Shown: in pieces, positions 52,387 to 61,044 of the stretch
Numbering within the stretch: position 1 is the stretch's first letter
Layout: every line of letters begins with the position of its first letter
Assembly (NCBI GenBank): GCA_963755085.1
Contig: CAVWIN010000020.1
Span: 1-64,000 of the forward strand
From: JACVRM01 sp963755085
Lineage (GTDB): Bacteria; Actinomycetota; Thermoleophilia; Gaiellales; Gaiellaceae
Length of the DNA: 64,000 nt
Reading direction: 5' to 3'
Notes under the pieces: model-generated
Seen by the model: the letters and a program-made list of their open reading frames with translations, nothing else
Told to the model about the DNA's origin: nothing
Database searches by the model: none
Made by a program: the position numbers and the translations under genes

Positions 52387-53446
52387 CCCGCGCGTCGACC
52401 GACACCACACCGGGCACGCGCGCGACCTCGGCGGCGAGCGCGGCCTGCACGGCGTCGCTGTCGACCGAGCCGCTGAGCGACACATCGCCGCCGCGCACCG
52501 TCACGTCGATCGAATCCGGCGGCAGCCAGAAGGAGCGCAGGATCACCTGCTCCTTGATGTCGCGCTCGATCTCCGCGTCGGAGCGGGCGAAGGCCCGCAC
52601 GAGGTCGCGGCGGGTGACGATGCCGACCAGCTCGCCCTTGTGGACGACGGGGAGGCGCTTGAGCCCGTACTCGGCCATCAGGCCCGCGGCCGCGGCGGTC
52701 GACCGCCACTTCTCGATGGTGACCGCCGGCTGCGTCATCGCCTCGCCGGCCGTCCGCGCCCAGTGCTTCTCGACATCGACGTCCTCGCCGAGGAACCAGC
52801 CCAGGAGCCCGTCGGCCCGTCCGATGTCGGAGCGCTGCTTCGCGATCAGATCGCGCTCGGAGACGACACCGAGGAGCTCGCCCGCGCCGCCGACCACCGG
52901 AACGCCGGAGATGTCGCGCTCGACGAGCAGCGTGGCCACGTCTTTCAGCGACGTCGACGGCGTGACGGTGGCGACATCCGCCGTCATCACGTTCTCGACG
53001 CGCATGGCGGACGGGTCGTGCCTCGTGCGCACGCCGGCGAACACGCCGGCCACGTCGAGCGTCGAGATGACGCCGACCGGCCGTTTCGTCGCCGGCTCGA
53101 CCACGATCAGGTGGGTTGCCTCGTGCTCGCTGAGGAGCTGCGCGGCACGGTCGAGGGTGTCGTCGGGGGAGACCGGCAGGATGTCGGTCGCGGCGGCGTC
53201 GCCGGCGGTCTTGCCCTGGCCGGTCGAGAGCACGGAGATCAGGTCGAGGTCGGTAACGACCCCCCAGAGCTCGTCCTCGACGCCGACCGCAACGATGGCG
53301 TGCACGCGGTGGACGGCCATCAGGCGCGCGACCTCCTGGAGCGGCGTTTCCCGCAGGCACTTGATCAAGCCGACGTGCATGACGTCGCGGACCTGGAACG
53401 CCCGCAGCGCCTCCGCGTCCTTGGGTTGGGGCTGGAGCGTCTCCAT
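52370..53446 (-). CDS. four-CBS plus BON domain protein
   Basis: A 358-residue cytosolic protein. Four CBS motifs in two Bateman pairs are visible: VARLMAVHRVHAIVAVGVED (about 40), AAQLLSEHEATHLIVVEPAT (about 102), VATLLVERDISGVPVVGGAG (about 168) and AAGLMAEYGLKRLPVVHKGE (about 250). The C-terminal 70 residues form a BON domain (SIDVTVRGGDVSLSGSVDSD). CBS pairs bind adenine nucleotides; BON domains bind phospholipids or haem-like ligands. Related proteins are hypoxia- or dormancy-linked in actinobacteria. Partner unknown. The ATG at 53446 has AAGGAGG upstream. Confidence 0.92.
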   Translation of the reverse strand: METLQPQPKDAEALRAFQVRDVMHVGLIKCLRETPLQEVARLMAVHRVHAIVAVGVEDELWGVVTDLDLISVLSTGQGKTAGDAAATDILPVSPDDTLDRAAQLLSEHEATHLIVVEPATKRPVGVISTLDVAGVFAGVRTRHDPSAMRVENVMTADVATVTPSTSLKDVATLLVERDISGVPVVGGAGELLGVVSERDLIAKQRSDIGRADGLLGWFLGEDVDVEKHWARTAGEAMTQPAVTIEKWRSTAAAAGLMAEYGLKRLPVVHKGELVGIVTRRDLVRAFARSDAEIERDIKEQVILRSFWLPPDSIDVTVRGGDVSLSGSVDSDAVQAALAAEVARVPGVVSVDARVSVER

Positions 53447-53551
53447 CAGATCCTCCTTAAACGTCGTTGTCTACCCCGAGTCTCCGGCGGCCCTACGGAG
53501 GCGCCATCGGAGCGGCCGCGGATCGCCGGACGGGGAACTACGGACGGAAGA

Positions 53552-54088
53552 TCAGAGCTCGCCGGGCGGGGCGAAGCGGTAGAAGACGCGGCCGACCTTC
53601 CCGAGCAGCCCCGGGACGAAGTCCTCGAGCGCACGAGCGTTCTCGAGCCCGCCCACGCTGACCGGCTCGTAGCCGGCGTCGCGGATCAGCTGCTCGGTCA
53701 CCTCGCGCGCCTCGTCGTCGGCGGCGTATAGGCAGCTCGGCGCCGTCCGCTGCGCGGCGACCTGGTCGTAGAGCGCGGCGAAGTTGGCGTTGAATGCCTT
53801 CGCGACCGGCCCGCCGGTCGCCCCCTTCACCTCGTGCGCGAGCGAGGGGTACGACTCGTTGCGCCCGGCGAAGGCGTTGGTGGCGTCGATCGCGGTCTTG
53901 CCCTCGATGCCGCTGACACGCGCCAGCGCCTCGGTGATCGCGCCACCCGGGACGGCCACGATGACCACGTCGGCGTCCGACGCGTCACCGCCCTCATGGC
54001 CGAGCGTGGTGACGTCGTGCCCGGCCCGCTCGAGGAGGCGGGCGAGTCCGCCTCCGATGTTGCCCTTGCCGATGGTCGTGATCTTCAT
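53552..54088 (-). CDS. NADPH-dependent F420 reductase-like / NAD(P)-binding protein
   Basis: A 178-residue Rossmann protein resembling the N-terminal domain of F420-dependent NADP reductase. The binding motif is TTIGKGNIGGGLARLLERAG and the following block is ADVVIVAVPGGAITEALARV. NAFAGRNESYPSLAHEVKGA and AKAFNANFAALYDQVAAQRT match the family. It has no membrane segment. Cofactor F420 use is plausible for an actinobacterium but cannot be shown. The ATG at 54088 begins the beta strand before the motif. It stands alone, 67 bases from the divergent muramidase gene. Confidence 0.85.
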   Translation of the reverse strand: MKITTIGKGNIGGGLARLLERAGHDVTTLGHEGGDASDADVVIVAVPGGAITEALARVSGIEGKTAIDATNAFAGRNESYPSLAHEVKGATGGPVAKAFNANFAALYDQVAAQRTAPSCLYAADDEAREVTEQLIRDAGYEPVSVGGLENARALEDFVPGLLGKVGRVFYRFAPPGEL

Positions 54089-54155
54089 GGAGCGCGAAAA
54101 CGAAGCGGTCTCGAACCGTATTCCGCTTACAGCGTCGTAACCTGCCCTCGCTAGC

Positions 54156-56288
54156 GTGAAACGGATGCCCGGGGTACGCATCGCCGCGCTCGCGCTCGCA
54201 TTCCTCGCCTTCGTCGGCACCGCCGGCGCCGCCGAGGCGCCGAAGGGAATCGACGTCTCGCACTGGCAGGGCCAGATCGGCTGGCTCCAGGTCGGCGCGG
54301 CCGGATACGACTTCGCCTTCGCAAAGGCGACCGAGGGAACGACCTACATCGACCCGACGTACGTAACGAACCGCGCCGGCGCGGCCGCCGCCGGCCTGCG
54401 GCTCGGCGCGTATCACTTCGCACGGCCGACGGGCACCTCCGACGCGGCGGCGATCGCAAGCGGCATCGCTCAGGCGGACTACTTCGTTGCCGCCGCGCAG
54501 CCGAAGCGCGGCGACCTGCTGCCGGTGCTCGACCTCGAGAAGACCGGCGGTCTCGGCGTCACGCGGCTGACGACCTGGACACAGGCGTACCTCGACCAGG
54601 TTTATGCGCGGCTCGGCGCCCGCCCGCTCATCTATGCCTCGCCGAGCTTCTGGAAGACGTCGCTCGGCGACACGCCGCTCTTCGCGGCGGACGGCAACCG
54701 GCTCTGGATCGCACACTGGACGAAAGCGTCGCTTCCGCTCTTGCCCGCCGCCGGCTGGAACGGCCTCGGCTGGACGTTCTGGCAGTGGACGAGCTGCTCC
54801 AGCGTGCCGGGCATCGGCGGCTGCGTGGACGGCGACCGCGTCAACGGCGCATCGCTGAGCCCTGGCCTGATGCCGGCGACGGCAGCCGGCCCGCCGGCGT
54901 CGAGCGAGCCGCCGGCCGTGGTCGGCACGCCGCAGGCCGGGCGCCTGCTCGTCGCCACCGTCGGCGGCTGGACCGGCGGCAAGCCCGCCTCGTTCAGCTA
55001 CGAGTGGCAGCGCTGCACCGCGGCGGGCAGCGGCTGCGTGCCGATCACGGGTGCGACGAACAGCACCTACACGCCGGTGGCGGCCGACGTCGGCCATGCA
55101 CTCGTTGCGAGCGTGACCGCGACCACCGCCGGCGGCACGGACACGGCGGACTCGGTGCCGACGCTCGCCGTGGCGAGCTCCGGGACGACGCCGTCGGCCG
55201 CGCCGAAGGCGACGAAGCTGCCGACGGTCGTGGGCGTGGCCCAGGCGGGGCAGACGCTGACCGGCGCCGCCGGGACGTGGACCGGCGCGCCGAAGAGCTA
55301 TGCGTACCAGTGGCGACGCTGCCCGGCCGTGGGCACGACCTGCACGGTGATCGCGGGCGCGAGCACCTCCACGTACCTGATCACGCCCGGCGACATCGGC
55401 TCGAAGGTCTCGCTCGTCGTGACGGCGACGGGCACCGGCGGCTCCAGCTCCGCGAGCTCGGTCTCCACCGCCGTCGTCGCGCCGGCGCCGCTGCCGACGC
55501 CGGTCGTCGGCTCGACCGCCGCCGCGCTTGGCCAGGCGGGCGCCGTGACCACAGCGGATGCCGTCGCGGTGGCCTCCTGGCAGCCCGGCGCGGTCCCGCC
55601 CGGCACGACCGTCTCGCTCGCCTCCTCCCCGAGCCGGCTCTCGGTGCCCGGCTTCGCGGTCGCGCTCGGCGTCGGCGCGCCCGCGCCGCTTCCGTGGCCG
55701 ATCGACGTCACCTTCGGCGCCGCCCCCGGCGACGCCGTGCCCGGCATCCTCCCGGGACGCGGCGTCTTCCGAGCGATCTCCGAGCTGGCCGGGACGACGC
55801 TGCCCGAGGGGCAGGAGACCGGCGCCTACCGCGACTCCGCCGGCGGGCTGCACGTGCTCACCCGGCGCCCCGGCCGCATCGCGCTGTTCACCGCCGGCGC
55901 GTGGGGCGACCCTCGCTACGCGACGACCGCCCGCCCCCGGATGACGCTCGTGAGCCCGGTGCTCGTGGGCAGCCCGAGCAAGACCACCGTGCTCGTGCGC
56001 ACGCGCTTCACCCTCGACAGCCAGGCCCGCCTCGCCGTCACGGTGGTCGGCCCGACCGGCCGGCGGGCCACCCTCCTGCGCACGGGCAGCCGCATCGGCG
56101 GCTTCCTGCAGGGCGGGCCGACCAATACGCTGAAGACGGTGCAGCTCCGGCCCGGAGCGCTGCCGCTGCGCATCCGCGTCCTGGCGAATCAGCTCAAGCC
56201 CGGCGTGCGCTACCGGGTGAAGATCACGCTCACCGACCCGTACCTCCGGCACTCCAGCCTGAGCATCGATCTCCCCGCCAGGCGCTGA
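54156..56288 (+). CDS. secreted GH25 muramidase with Ig-like repeats
   Basis: A 710-residue exported protein. After a signal peptide (IAALALAFLAFVGTAGAAEA) comes a GH25 lysozyme domain (about 27-225): GIDVSHWQGQIGWLQVGAAG, FAKATEGTTYIDPTY, LPVLDLEKTGGLGVTR, and WTFWQWTSC. The Asp and Glu in GIDVSHW and LDLE are the expected catalytic residues. Two Ig-like repeats follow (WTGGKPASFSYEWQRCTAAG and TWTGAPKSYAYQWRRCPAVG), each with a Cys pair, then a long Pro/Ala/Gly-rich region and a last beta domain. It cuts peptidoglycan glycan chains. A GTG start is used, with an in-frame ATG three codons later also possible. Confidence 0.9.
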   Translation: MKRMPGVRIAALALAFLAFVGTAGAAEAPKGIDVSHWQGQIGWLQVGAAGYDFAFAKATEGTTYIDPTYVTNRAGAAAAGLRLGAYHFARPTGTSDAAAIASGIAQADYFVAAAQPKRGDLLPVLDLEKTGGLGVTRLTTWTQAYLDQVYARLGARPLIYASPSFWKTSLGDTPLFAADGNRLWIAHWTKASLPLLPAAGWNGLGWTFWQWTSCSSVPGIGGCVDGDRVNGASLSPGLMPATAAGPPASSEPPAVVGTPQAGRLLVATVGGWTGGKPASFSYEWQRCTAAGSGCVPITGATNSTYTPVAADVGHALVASVTATTAGGTDTADSVPTLAVASSGTTPSAAPKATKLPTVVGVAQAGQTLTGAAGTWTGAPKSYAYQWRRCPAVGTTCTVIAGASTSTYLITPGDIGSKVSLVVTATGTGGSSSASSVSTAVVAPAPLPTPVVGSTAAALGQAGAVTTADAVAVASWQPGAVPPGTTVSLASSPSRLSVPGFAVALGVGAPAPLPWPIDVTFGAAPGDAVPGILPGRGVFRAISELAGTTLPEGQETGAYRDSAGGLHVLTRRPGRIALFTAGAWGDPRYATTARPRMTLVSPVLVGSPSKTTVLVRTRFTLDSQARLAVTVVGPTGRRATLLRTGSRIGGFLQGGPTNTLKTVQLRPGALPLRIRVLANQLKPGVRYRVKITLTDPYLRHSSLSIDLPARR

Positions 56289-56313
56289 CAGACCGCGCCG
56301 ATACGATCCGCGG

Positions 56314-57636
56314 GTGATCGCGCGGTACACGCGCCCGGCGATGGCGCGGATCTGGTCGGAGGAGGCGAAGCTGGGCGCGTGGCTCGAGGTCGAGCTGGCC
56401 GCGCTCGACGGCTGGGCCGACCTCGGGGTCGTGCCGCGCGAGGACGTCGCCGCCATTCGCGTGCACGCGCGAGTACCGTCGCCCGAGCGGGTCGCCGAGC
56501 TCGAGCGCGAGACCCACCACGACGTGGCCGCCTTCGTCGACGCCGCCTCCGCGAACCTGGGCGCCGAGGGGCGCTGGCTGCACTACGGGCTCACCTCGTC
56601 GGACGTGCTCGACACCGCGCTCGCGCTTCAGGTGCGCGACGCAGGCGCGCTGATCGTCGAGGGAGTCGACCGCGCCTTCACGGCCGTCGTCGCCCGCGCC
56701 GAGGAGCACCGCCTGACGCGGATCATGGGCCGGACGCACGGGATCCATGCCGAGCCGACGACGTTCGGGCTCAAGCTCGCCGGGTGGGCCTTCGAGCTCG
56801 AGCGCGGCCGCGAGCGGGTGCAGCGCGCGCTCGAGGGCATGCGCGTCGGGAAGCTGTCCGGCGTGGTCGGGACGTACGCCGCGGTCGATCCGCAGGTCGA
56901 GCGCGTCGCCTGCGAGCGGCTCGGCCTGGAGCCGGCGCCGACCTCCACGCAGGTAATCCAGCGCGACCGCCATGCGGAGCTGCTCTGCGCGCTCGCGCTC
57001 GTCGCCGCGTCGCTCGAGACGTTCGCGCTCGAGATCCGCCACCTCGCCCGGACGGAGGTCGGCGAGGTGGGCGAGCCGTTCGGCCGCAAGCAGAAGGGCT
57101 CGTCGGCGATGCCGCACAAGCGCAACCCGGTCGTGGCCGAGCGCATCTGCGGGCTGGCGCGGGTCGTCCGCGCGCAGGCGATCGTCGGCCTCGAGAATGT
57201 GGCGCTCTGGCACGAGCGCGACATCTCGCACTCGTCCGCCGAGCGCGTGGCCATCCCGGACGCGTTCCTCGCGCTCGACTACATGCTCGACCGCTTCGCG
57301 TGGCTCGCCGAAGGCCTGGTCGTCCGGCCGGAGCGGATGCGCCGGAACATCGAGGCGAGCTTCGGACTGCATGCGAGCCAGCGCCTGCTGCTCGCTCTCG
57401 TCGAGTCCGGCCTCGAGCGCGACGAGGCCTATCGCCTCGTTCAGCGAGGCGCGATGCGCGCATGGGACGAGGAGCGTCCGCTCCGCGAGCTCGTCGACGC
57501 GGACGCCGAGATCGCCGCCCGCGTCGACCTCGACGAGGTCTTCGACGAGGGCGCCTACACCAAGCACGTCGACACCGTCTTCGAGCGCCTCGAGGCGCTC
57601 CAATCACGACTCCACGGGGAGGCCCTGCATGTCTGA
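56314..57636 (+). CDS. purB: adenylosuccinate lyase
   Basis: A 440-residue fumarase/aspartase-superfamily enzyme that acts twice in purine synthesis, cleaving SAICAR and adenylosuccinate. The signature is GSSAMPHKRNPVVAERICGL (about residue 265). RTHGIHAEPTTFGLK and THHDVAAFVDAASANL carry the active-site His residues. It starts with GTG as MIARYTRPAMARIWSEEAK, the usual N-terminus. It leads the purB-purC-purS-purQ cluster; its stop overlaps purC by eight bases. Confidence 0.97.
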   Translation: MIARYTRPAMARIWSEEAKLGAWLEVELAALDGWADLGVVPREDVAAIRVHARVPSPERVAELERETHHDVAAFVDAASANLGAEGRWLHYGLTSSDVLDTALALQVRDAGALIVEGVDRAFTAVVARAEEHRLTRIMGRTHGIHAEPTTFGLKLAGWAFELERGRERVQRALEGMRVGKLSGVVGTYAAVDPQVERVACERLGLEPAPTSTQVIQRDRHAELLCALALVAASLETFALEIRHLARTEVGEVGEPFGRKQKGSSAMPHKRNPVVAERICGLARVVRAQAIVGLENVALWHERDISHSSAERVAIPDAFLALDYMLDRFAWLAEGLVVRPERMRRNIEASFGLHASQRLLLALVESGLERDEAYRLVQRGAMRAWDEERPLRELVDADAEIAARVDLDEVFDEGAYTKHVDTVFERLEALQSRLHGEALHV

Positions 57637-58489
57637 AGTGGTGCACGTCGGTTCCGGCAAGGTGCGCGAGCTCTACGCGCTCGACGAGGAGCGGCTCCTG
57701 CTCACGGCGAGCGACCGCATCTCCACCTTCGACGTCGTCCTGCCGACCGAGATCCCGGACAAGGGCCGCGTGCTCACCGGCCTCTCGGGGTTCTGGTTCG
57801 CGCGGACGCGCGACATCGTCGGAAACCATCTGCTTGCGATCCGGCCCGACGGCCGCTCGCTCGAGTGCCGGCGGCTCGAGATGCTGCCGATCGAGTGCGT
57901 CGTGCGCGGCTACCTCTCCGGCTCCGGCTGGAAGGACTACAAGGCGACCGGCGCCGTCTGCGGGCATCGGCTGCCCGAGGGGCTGACGGAGTCCGAGCGG
58001 CTGCCGGAGCCGATCTTCACCCCGGCGACCAAGGCGACGAGCGGGCACGACGAGAACATCACGCGCGAGCAGGCGGCGGAGCTGGTCGGCGCCGAGCGCT
58101 TCGCCGAGGCGGAGCGCATCTCGCTCGCGCTGTACGCGTTCGGCGCCGACTACGCGGCGCAGCACGGGATCCTGCTCGCCGACACGAAGTTCGAACTGGG
58201 AATGGACCAGAACGGGATGCTGGTTCTGGGTGACGAGGCGATGACGCCCGACTCGTCACGCTTCTGGCCCGCCGACGAGTACCACGCGGGCGGCCCGCAG
58301 CCGTCCTTCGACAAGCAGTTCGTACGCGACTACTGCGAGACGCTCGGCTGGGACAAGACCGACCCCGGCCCGGAGCTGCCCACCGGCGTCGTCGACGGGA
58401 CGCGCGCACGGTACGTCGAGGCCTTCGAGCGGGTGACCGGGATCCCGTTCGACGACTACGTCGCCGACCCGGACGTGGTGCTCCGGTGA
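57629..58489 (+). CDS. purC: SAICAR synthetase
   Basis: A 286-residue phosphoribosylaminoimidazole-succinocarboxamide synthase. Motifs are VHVGSGKVRELYALDEERLL at the N-terminus, VLPTEIPDKGRVLTGLSGFW, and LGDEAMTPDSSRFWPADEYH. TPATKATSGHDENIT is the family's metal/substrate loop. It joins aspartate to CAIR using ATP. A GGGGAGG ribosome site precedes the ATG, which lies inside the end of purB. The stop overlaps purS as GTGA, so the operon is translationally coupled. Confidence 0.97.
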   Translation: MSEVVHVGSGKVRELYALDEERLLLTASDRISTFDVVLPTEIPDKGRVLTGLSGFWFARTRDIVGNHLLAIRPDGRSLECRRLEMLPIECVVRGYLSGSGWKDYKATGAVCGHRLPEGLTESERLPEPIFTPATKATSGHDENITREQAAELVGAERFAEAERISLALYAFGADYAAQHGILLADTKFELGMDQNGMLVLGDEAMTPDSSRFWPADEYHAGGPQPSFDKQFVRDYCETLGWDKTDPGPELPTGVVDGTRARYVEAFERVTGIPFDDYVADPDVVLR

Positions 58490-58734
58490 GGGCCACCGTC
58501 CTCGTCAGGCCCAAGCCCGGCATCCTCGACCCGCAGGGCGAGGCGGTCGAGAGCTCGCTCCGCCACCTCGGCTTCTCGGTCAGCGGGGCGCGCGTCGGGC
58601 GCCTCGTCGAGCTGGACGTCGACGCCCCCGACGCGGAGCGGGCGCGTGCCGAGCTCGAGCAAATGTGCGAGCAGCTGCTGACGAACCCGCTGATCGAGTC
58701 GTACGAGCTCCTTCTATCCGAGGTCGGCGCGTGA
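58486..58734 (+). CDS. purS: FGAM synthase subunit PurS
   Basis: An 82-residue PurS protein, the small structural subunit of the three-part FGAM synthetase (PurSLQ). It begins RATVLVRPKPGILDPQGEAV and ends with EQLLTNPLIESYELLLSE, both typical. It overlaps purC at its GTG and purQ at its stop (GTGA). PurL, the large subunit, is not in the following position. Confidence 0.95.
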   Translation: MRATVLVRPKPGILDPQGEAVESSLRHLGFSVSGARVGRLVELDVDAPDAERARAELEQMCEQLLTNPLIESYELLLSEVGA

Positions 58735-59426
58735 CGGGGCGCGTCGCCGTCGTCACATTCCCCGGGTCGAACGACGACCGCGACGCGCTCCAGGCGCTCG
58801 CGCTCCTAGGCGCCGAGCCCGTCGCCGTGTGGCACGAGGCGGAGCGGTTGCCCGACGTCGGCGCCGTCGTCCTCCCGGGCGGCTTCTCGTACGGCGACTA
58901 CCTGCGCTGCGGCGCGATCGCCCGCTTCTCGCCGGCGATGCAGGCGGTGCGCGAGTTCGCCGAGTCGGGCGGGCTGGTGCTCGGGATCTGCAACGGCTTC
59001 CAGGTGCTCTGCGAGGCCGGGCTGCTCCCCGGCGTGCTGCGCCGGAACGCGTCGCTCGAGTTCGTGTGCTCCGACGTCGACGTCCGCGTCGAGCAGGCCG
59101 ACACGCCGTTCACCTCCGCGAACTCGAAAGGCGACGTGCTCACGATCCCCATCAAGCACGGCGAGGGCGCCTGGTTCGCCGACGGCGAGCTGCTCGACGA
59201 GGTCGAGGCCGGCGGCCAGGTGGTGCTCCGCTACGCGAACGGGAACCCGAACGGCTCGGTGAGCGACGTGGCCGGCGTGGTCAACAAGCGCCGGAACGTC
59301 ATGGGCCTCATGCCGCATCCCGAGCACGCGGTCGACCCGTTGCTCGGCCCGACCGGCGGCCGGCCGATCCTCGAGTCGCTGGTCGCCGCCGCCACCGCCG
59401 CCGCGCGCACACCGATCCTGGCCTGA
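58731..59426 (+). CDS. purQ: FGAM synthase glutaminase subunit PurQ
   Basis: A 231-residue class I glutamine amidotransferase. The nucleophile Cys is in VLGICNGFQVL (about residue 86) and the His-Glu pair in MGLMPHPEHAVDPLLG (about 195). The start VAVVTFPGSNDDRDALQALA fits PurQ. It supplies ammonia to PurL. The GTG start is fixed by GTGA overlap with purS. Downstream is a YihY-type membrane gene rather than purL. Confidence 0.96.
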   Translation: MTGRVAVVTFPGSNDDRDALQALALLGAEPVAVWHEAERLPDVGAVVLPGGFSYGDYLRCGAIARFSPAMQAVREFAESGGLVLGICNGFQVLCEAGLLPGVLRRNASLEFVCSDVDVRVEQADTPFTSANSKGDVLTIPIKHGEGAWFADGELLDEVEAGGQVVLRYANGNPNGSVSDVAGVVNKRRNVMGLMPHPEHAVDPLLGPTGGRPILESLVAAATAAARTPILA

Positions 59427-59463
59427 CGGTTTCCGCGCCGCGCGCGCAGGGGAAGGTGAGCGC

Positions 59464-60405
59464 ATGCCCACTCCCCCGCCCCTGGGCCAGGCCTTCGGCT
59501 ACGTCCGCGCGCACCCGCGGACGGTCGTGCGCGACGTGCGCAAGGGGCTGGCCGACAAGCGGGTCATGACCCACGCCAGCGCGATCTCGTACCAGCTGCT
59601 CTTCGCGCTCGTCGCGCTGTCGCTCGCCGGCCTGGCGATCCTCAGCGTGGTCGGCCTCGGCGACAACTTCTGGCAGGACGGGATCCGCCCGGTCGTGCGC
59701 GACCACCTCTCGCCGGCCGTCTTCAAGCTCGTCGACGGCACCGTCACCGGGATCGAGGGCCCGAAGGAGCATCTCTGGCTCACGGTCGGCCTTGCGATCG
59801 CGGTCTGGAAGCTCTCTGCGGCCGCCCGGGTGACCAACGACGCGCTCGACGAGATCTACGAGGTTCTAACCCGGACGCGGATCAAGGGGCTCCGCCGGTT
59901 CCGGCGCTCGTTGGTGCTCGGCGTCGCAGCCGGCGCGTGCCTGCTCGCCGCGGCGGCGATCGTGATCGTCGGCGGCGTCACGCTCGGCCACCTGCTTCCC
60001 GGAGCCGTCTCGTTCGTGCTCCGCTGGGGCGCCGCCCTCGTACTGATGCTGCTCGCCGCGGCGCTGATCCTTCGCTACGGGCCGTCGGAGCGGCAGCCGG
60101 CCGGCTGGGTCTCCGTCGGCACGGTGCTGGTCGTCCTCGCCTGGGGCCTCACCTCCCTCGGGTTCGGGATCTACGCCGCCTACCTGGCGAACTGGAAGAC
60201 GCTGTTCGGCGGCTTCACGGTCGCGATTGCCATCCTGCTTTACCTCTACGTTTCGTCGGTCGCGTTCCTGGTCGGCGCCCAGCTCGACGTCGACGTCCGC
60301 AAGGCGGCCGCCGCGGCTACGGGCCGAGGGGAAGGGCGCGAGCGAGCTCGGGGCGGTCGGCGAGGGCAGCGCGAAGTCGCTCCAGATCACGCGCGCGCAG
60401 CGTGA
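59464..60405 (+). CDS. YihY/UPF0761 (BrkB-like) membrane protein
   Basis: A 313-residue protein with about six membrane helices: SYQLLFALVALSLAGLAILS, the HLWLTVGLAIAVWKLS region, GVAAGACLLAAAAIVIVGGV, FVLRWGAALVLMLLAAALIL, VLVVLAWGLTSLGFGIYAAY, and AIAILLYLYVSSVAFLVGAQ. The motif order matches the YihY/BrkB family of unknown transport role. The last 30 residues are basic and overlap the end of a small minus-strand gene by 89 bases. The frame may have been altered there, since the expected C-terminus is shorter. It starts 37 bases after purQ. Confidence 0.85.
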   Translation: MPTPPPLGQAFGYVRAHPRTVVRDVRKGLADKRVMTHASAISYQLLFALVALSLAGLAILSVVGLGDNFWQDGIRPVVRDHLSPAVFKLVDGTVTGIEGPKEHLWLTVGLAIAVWKLSAAARVTNDALDEIYEVLTRTRIKGLRRFRRSLVLGVAAGACLLAAAAIVIVGGVTLGHLLPGAVSFVLRWGAALVLMLLAAALILRYGPSERQPAGWVSVGTVLVVLAWGLTSLGFGIYAAYLANWKTLFGGFTVAIAILLYLYVSSVAFLVGAQLDVDVRKAAAAATGRGEGRERARGGRRGQREVAPDHARAA

Positions 60406-60580
60406 CCGGGCCGCGCCGGGCCGTCCCTCCCGTCGAGTAGGAGAAGCGCACGAGCTGCTCGCCGCGCTCGGTCGCGAGCAGCTGGACGATGCACGCGAAC
60501 CGCTTGTCGCCGGCCCGCTGCGGCACCGATAGCTCCTCGACGACCTCCGCCTGGCCCCAGGGTGTGGCTGCTTTCGCCAT
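60317..60580 (-). CDS. small hypothetical protein (87 aa)
   Basis: An 87-residue soluble protein: MAKAATPWGQAEVVEELSVP, then RFACIVQLLATERGEQLVRF, SYSTGGTARRGPVTLRARDL and a helical end. The pattern of a beta sheet followed by a helix is consistent with a small nucleic-acid or ligand-binding fold, but no family is recognised. Similar small proteins occur in actinobacteria. The ATG at 60580 is chosen because upstream residues look non-coding. It overlaps the YihY gene's 3' end. Confidence 0.65.
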   Translation of the reverse strand: MAKAATPWGQAEVVEELSVPQRAGDKRFACIVQLLATERGEQLVRFSYSTGGTARRGPVTLRARDLERLRAALADRPELARALPLGP

Positions 60581-60666
60581 GCCGGCGACGGTACCCGGAG
60601 AAGACGCACGGCTTTGTGACAGCTCCGTGACTAAACACCCGGCGTTCCTGCGAACGTCTTCTCGCC

Positions 60667-60957
60667 ATGAACGGGGCGTCGCTGTCGGAGCTCGAGGACG
60701 TGTATCGGTCGCGACGGCGCCAGTTCGTCCGCGTGGCAAGAGCGATCACCAGTGATCGCGACCGGGCGCTCGACGCGGTGCACGACGCGTTCGTCCGTGC
60801 CGTCAAGGAGCGCGATTCGTTCGCCCGGCGCGGGTCGCTCGACGCGTGGGTCGCGCGCATCGTGATCACGTCTGCGTACGACGCAGTCCGCGTCGATGCA
60901 CCAGCGCGTTCCCGTTCGAGACACGCGTCCGGTCGGAGTCGCCCGTTCAAGCGCTGA
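60667..60957 (+). CDS. truncated ECF sigma factor (region 2 only)
   Basis: A 96-residue frame that begins SLSELEDVYRSRRRQFVRVA, followed by ITSDRDRALDAVHDAFVRAV and the region 2.3-2.4-like SLDAWVARIVITSAYDAV. It then runs into an Arg/Ser-rich stretch (RSRSRHASGRSRPFKR) and stops; region 4 is absent. A different frame across 60895-61018 encodes the end of an unrelated protein. The gene is therefore a probable deletion chimera and not a working sigma factor. Confidence 0.7.
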   Translation: MNGASLSELEDVYRSRRRQFVRVARAITSDRDRALDAVHDAFVRAVKERDSFARRGSLDAWVARIVITSAYDAVRVDAPARSRSRHASGRSRPFKR

Positions 60958-61018
60958 TCACGTACAACCAGGCGGGCAGGCTGATCGAACGCTACGAAAT
61001 GCCGCTGTTTCGCTGAGT
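60895..61018 (+). pseudogene. C-terminal scrap of an unrelated protein
   Basis: A frame offset from the sigma fragment reads TSAFPFETRVRSESPVQALI followed by TYNQAGRLIERYEMPLFR and a stop at 61016-61018. The composition is coding-like and ends cleanly 27 bases before dinB. It has no start of its own. It probably belonged to a gene downstream of the sigma factor before a deletion joined the two. Confidence 0.5.
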
Positions 61019-61044
61019 CCGACGCCCGAACTAGTGTTCGCCCC

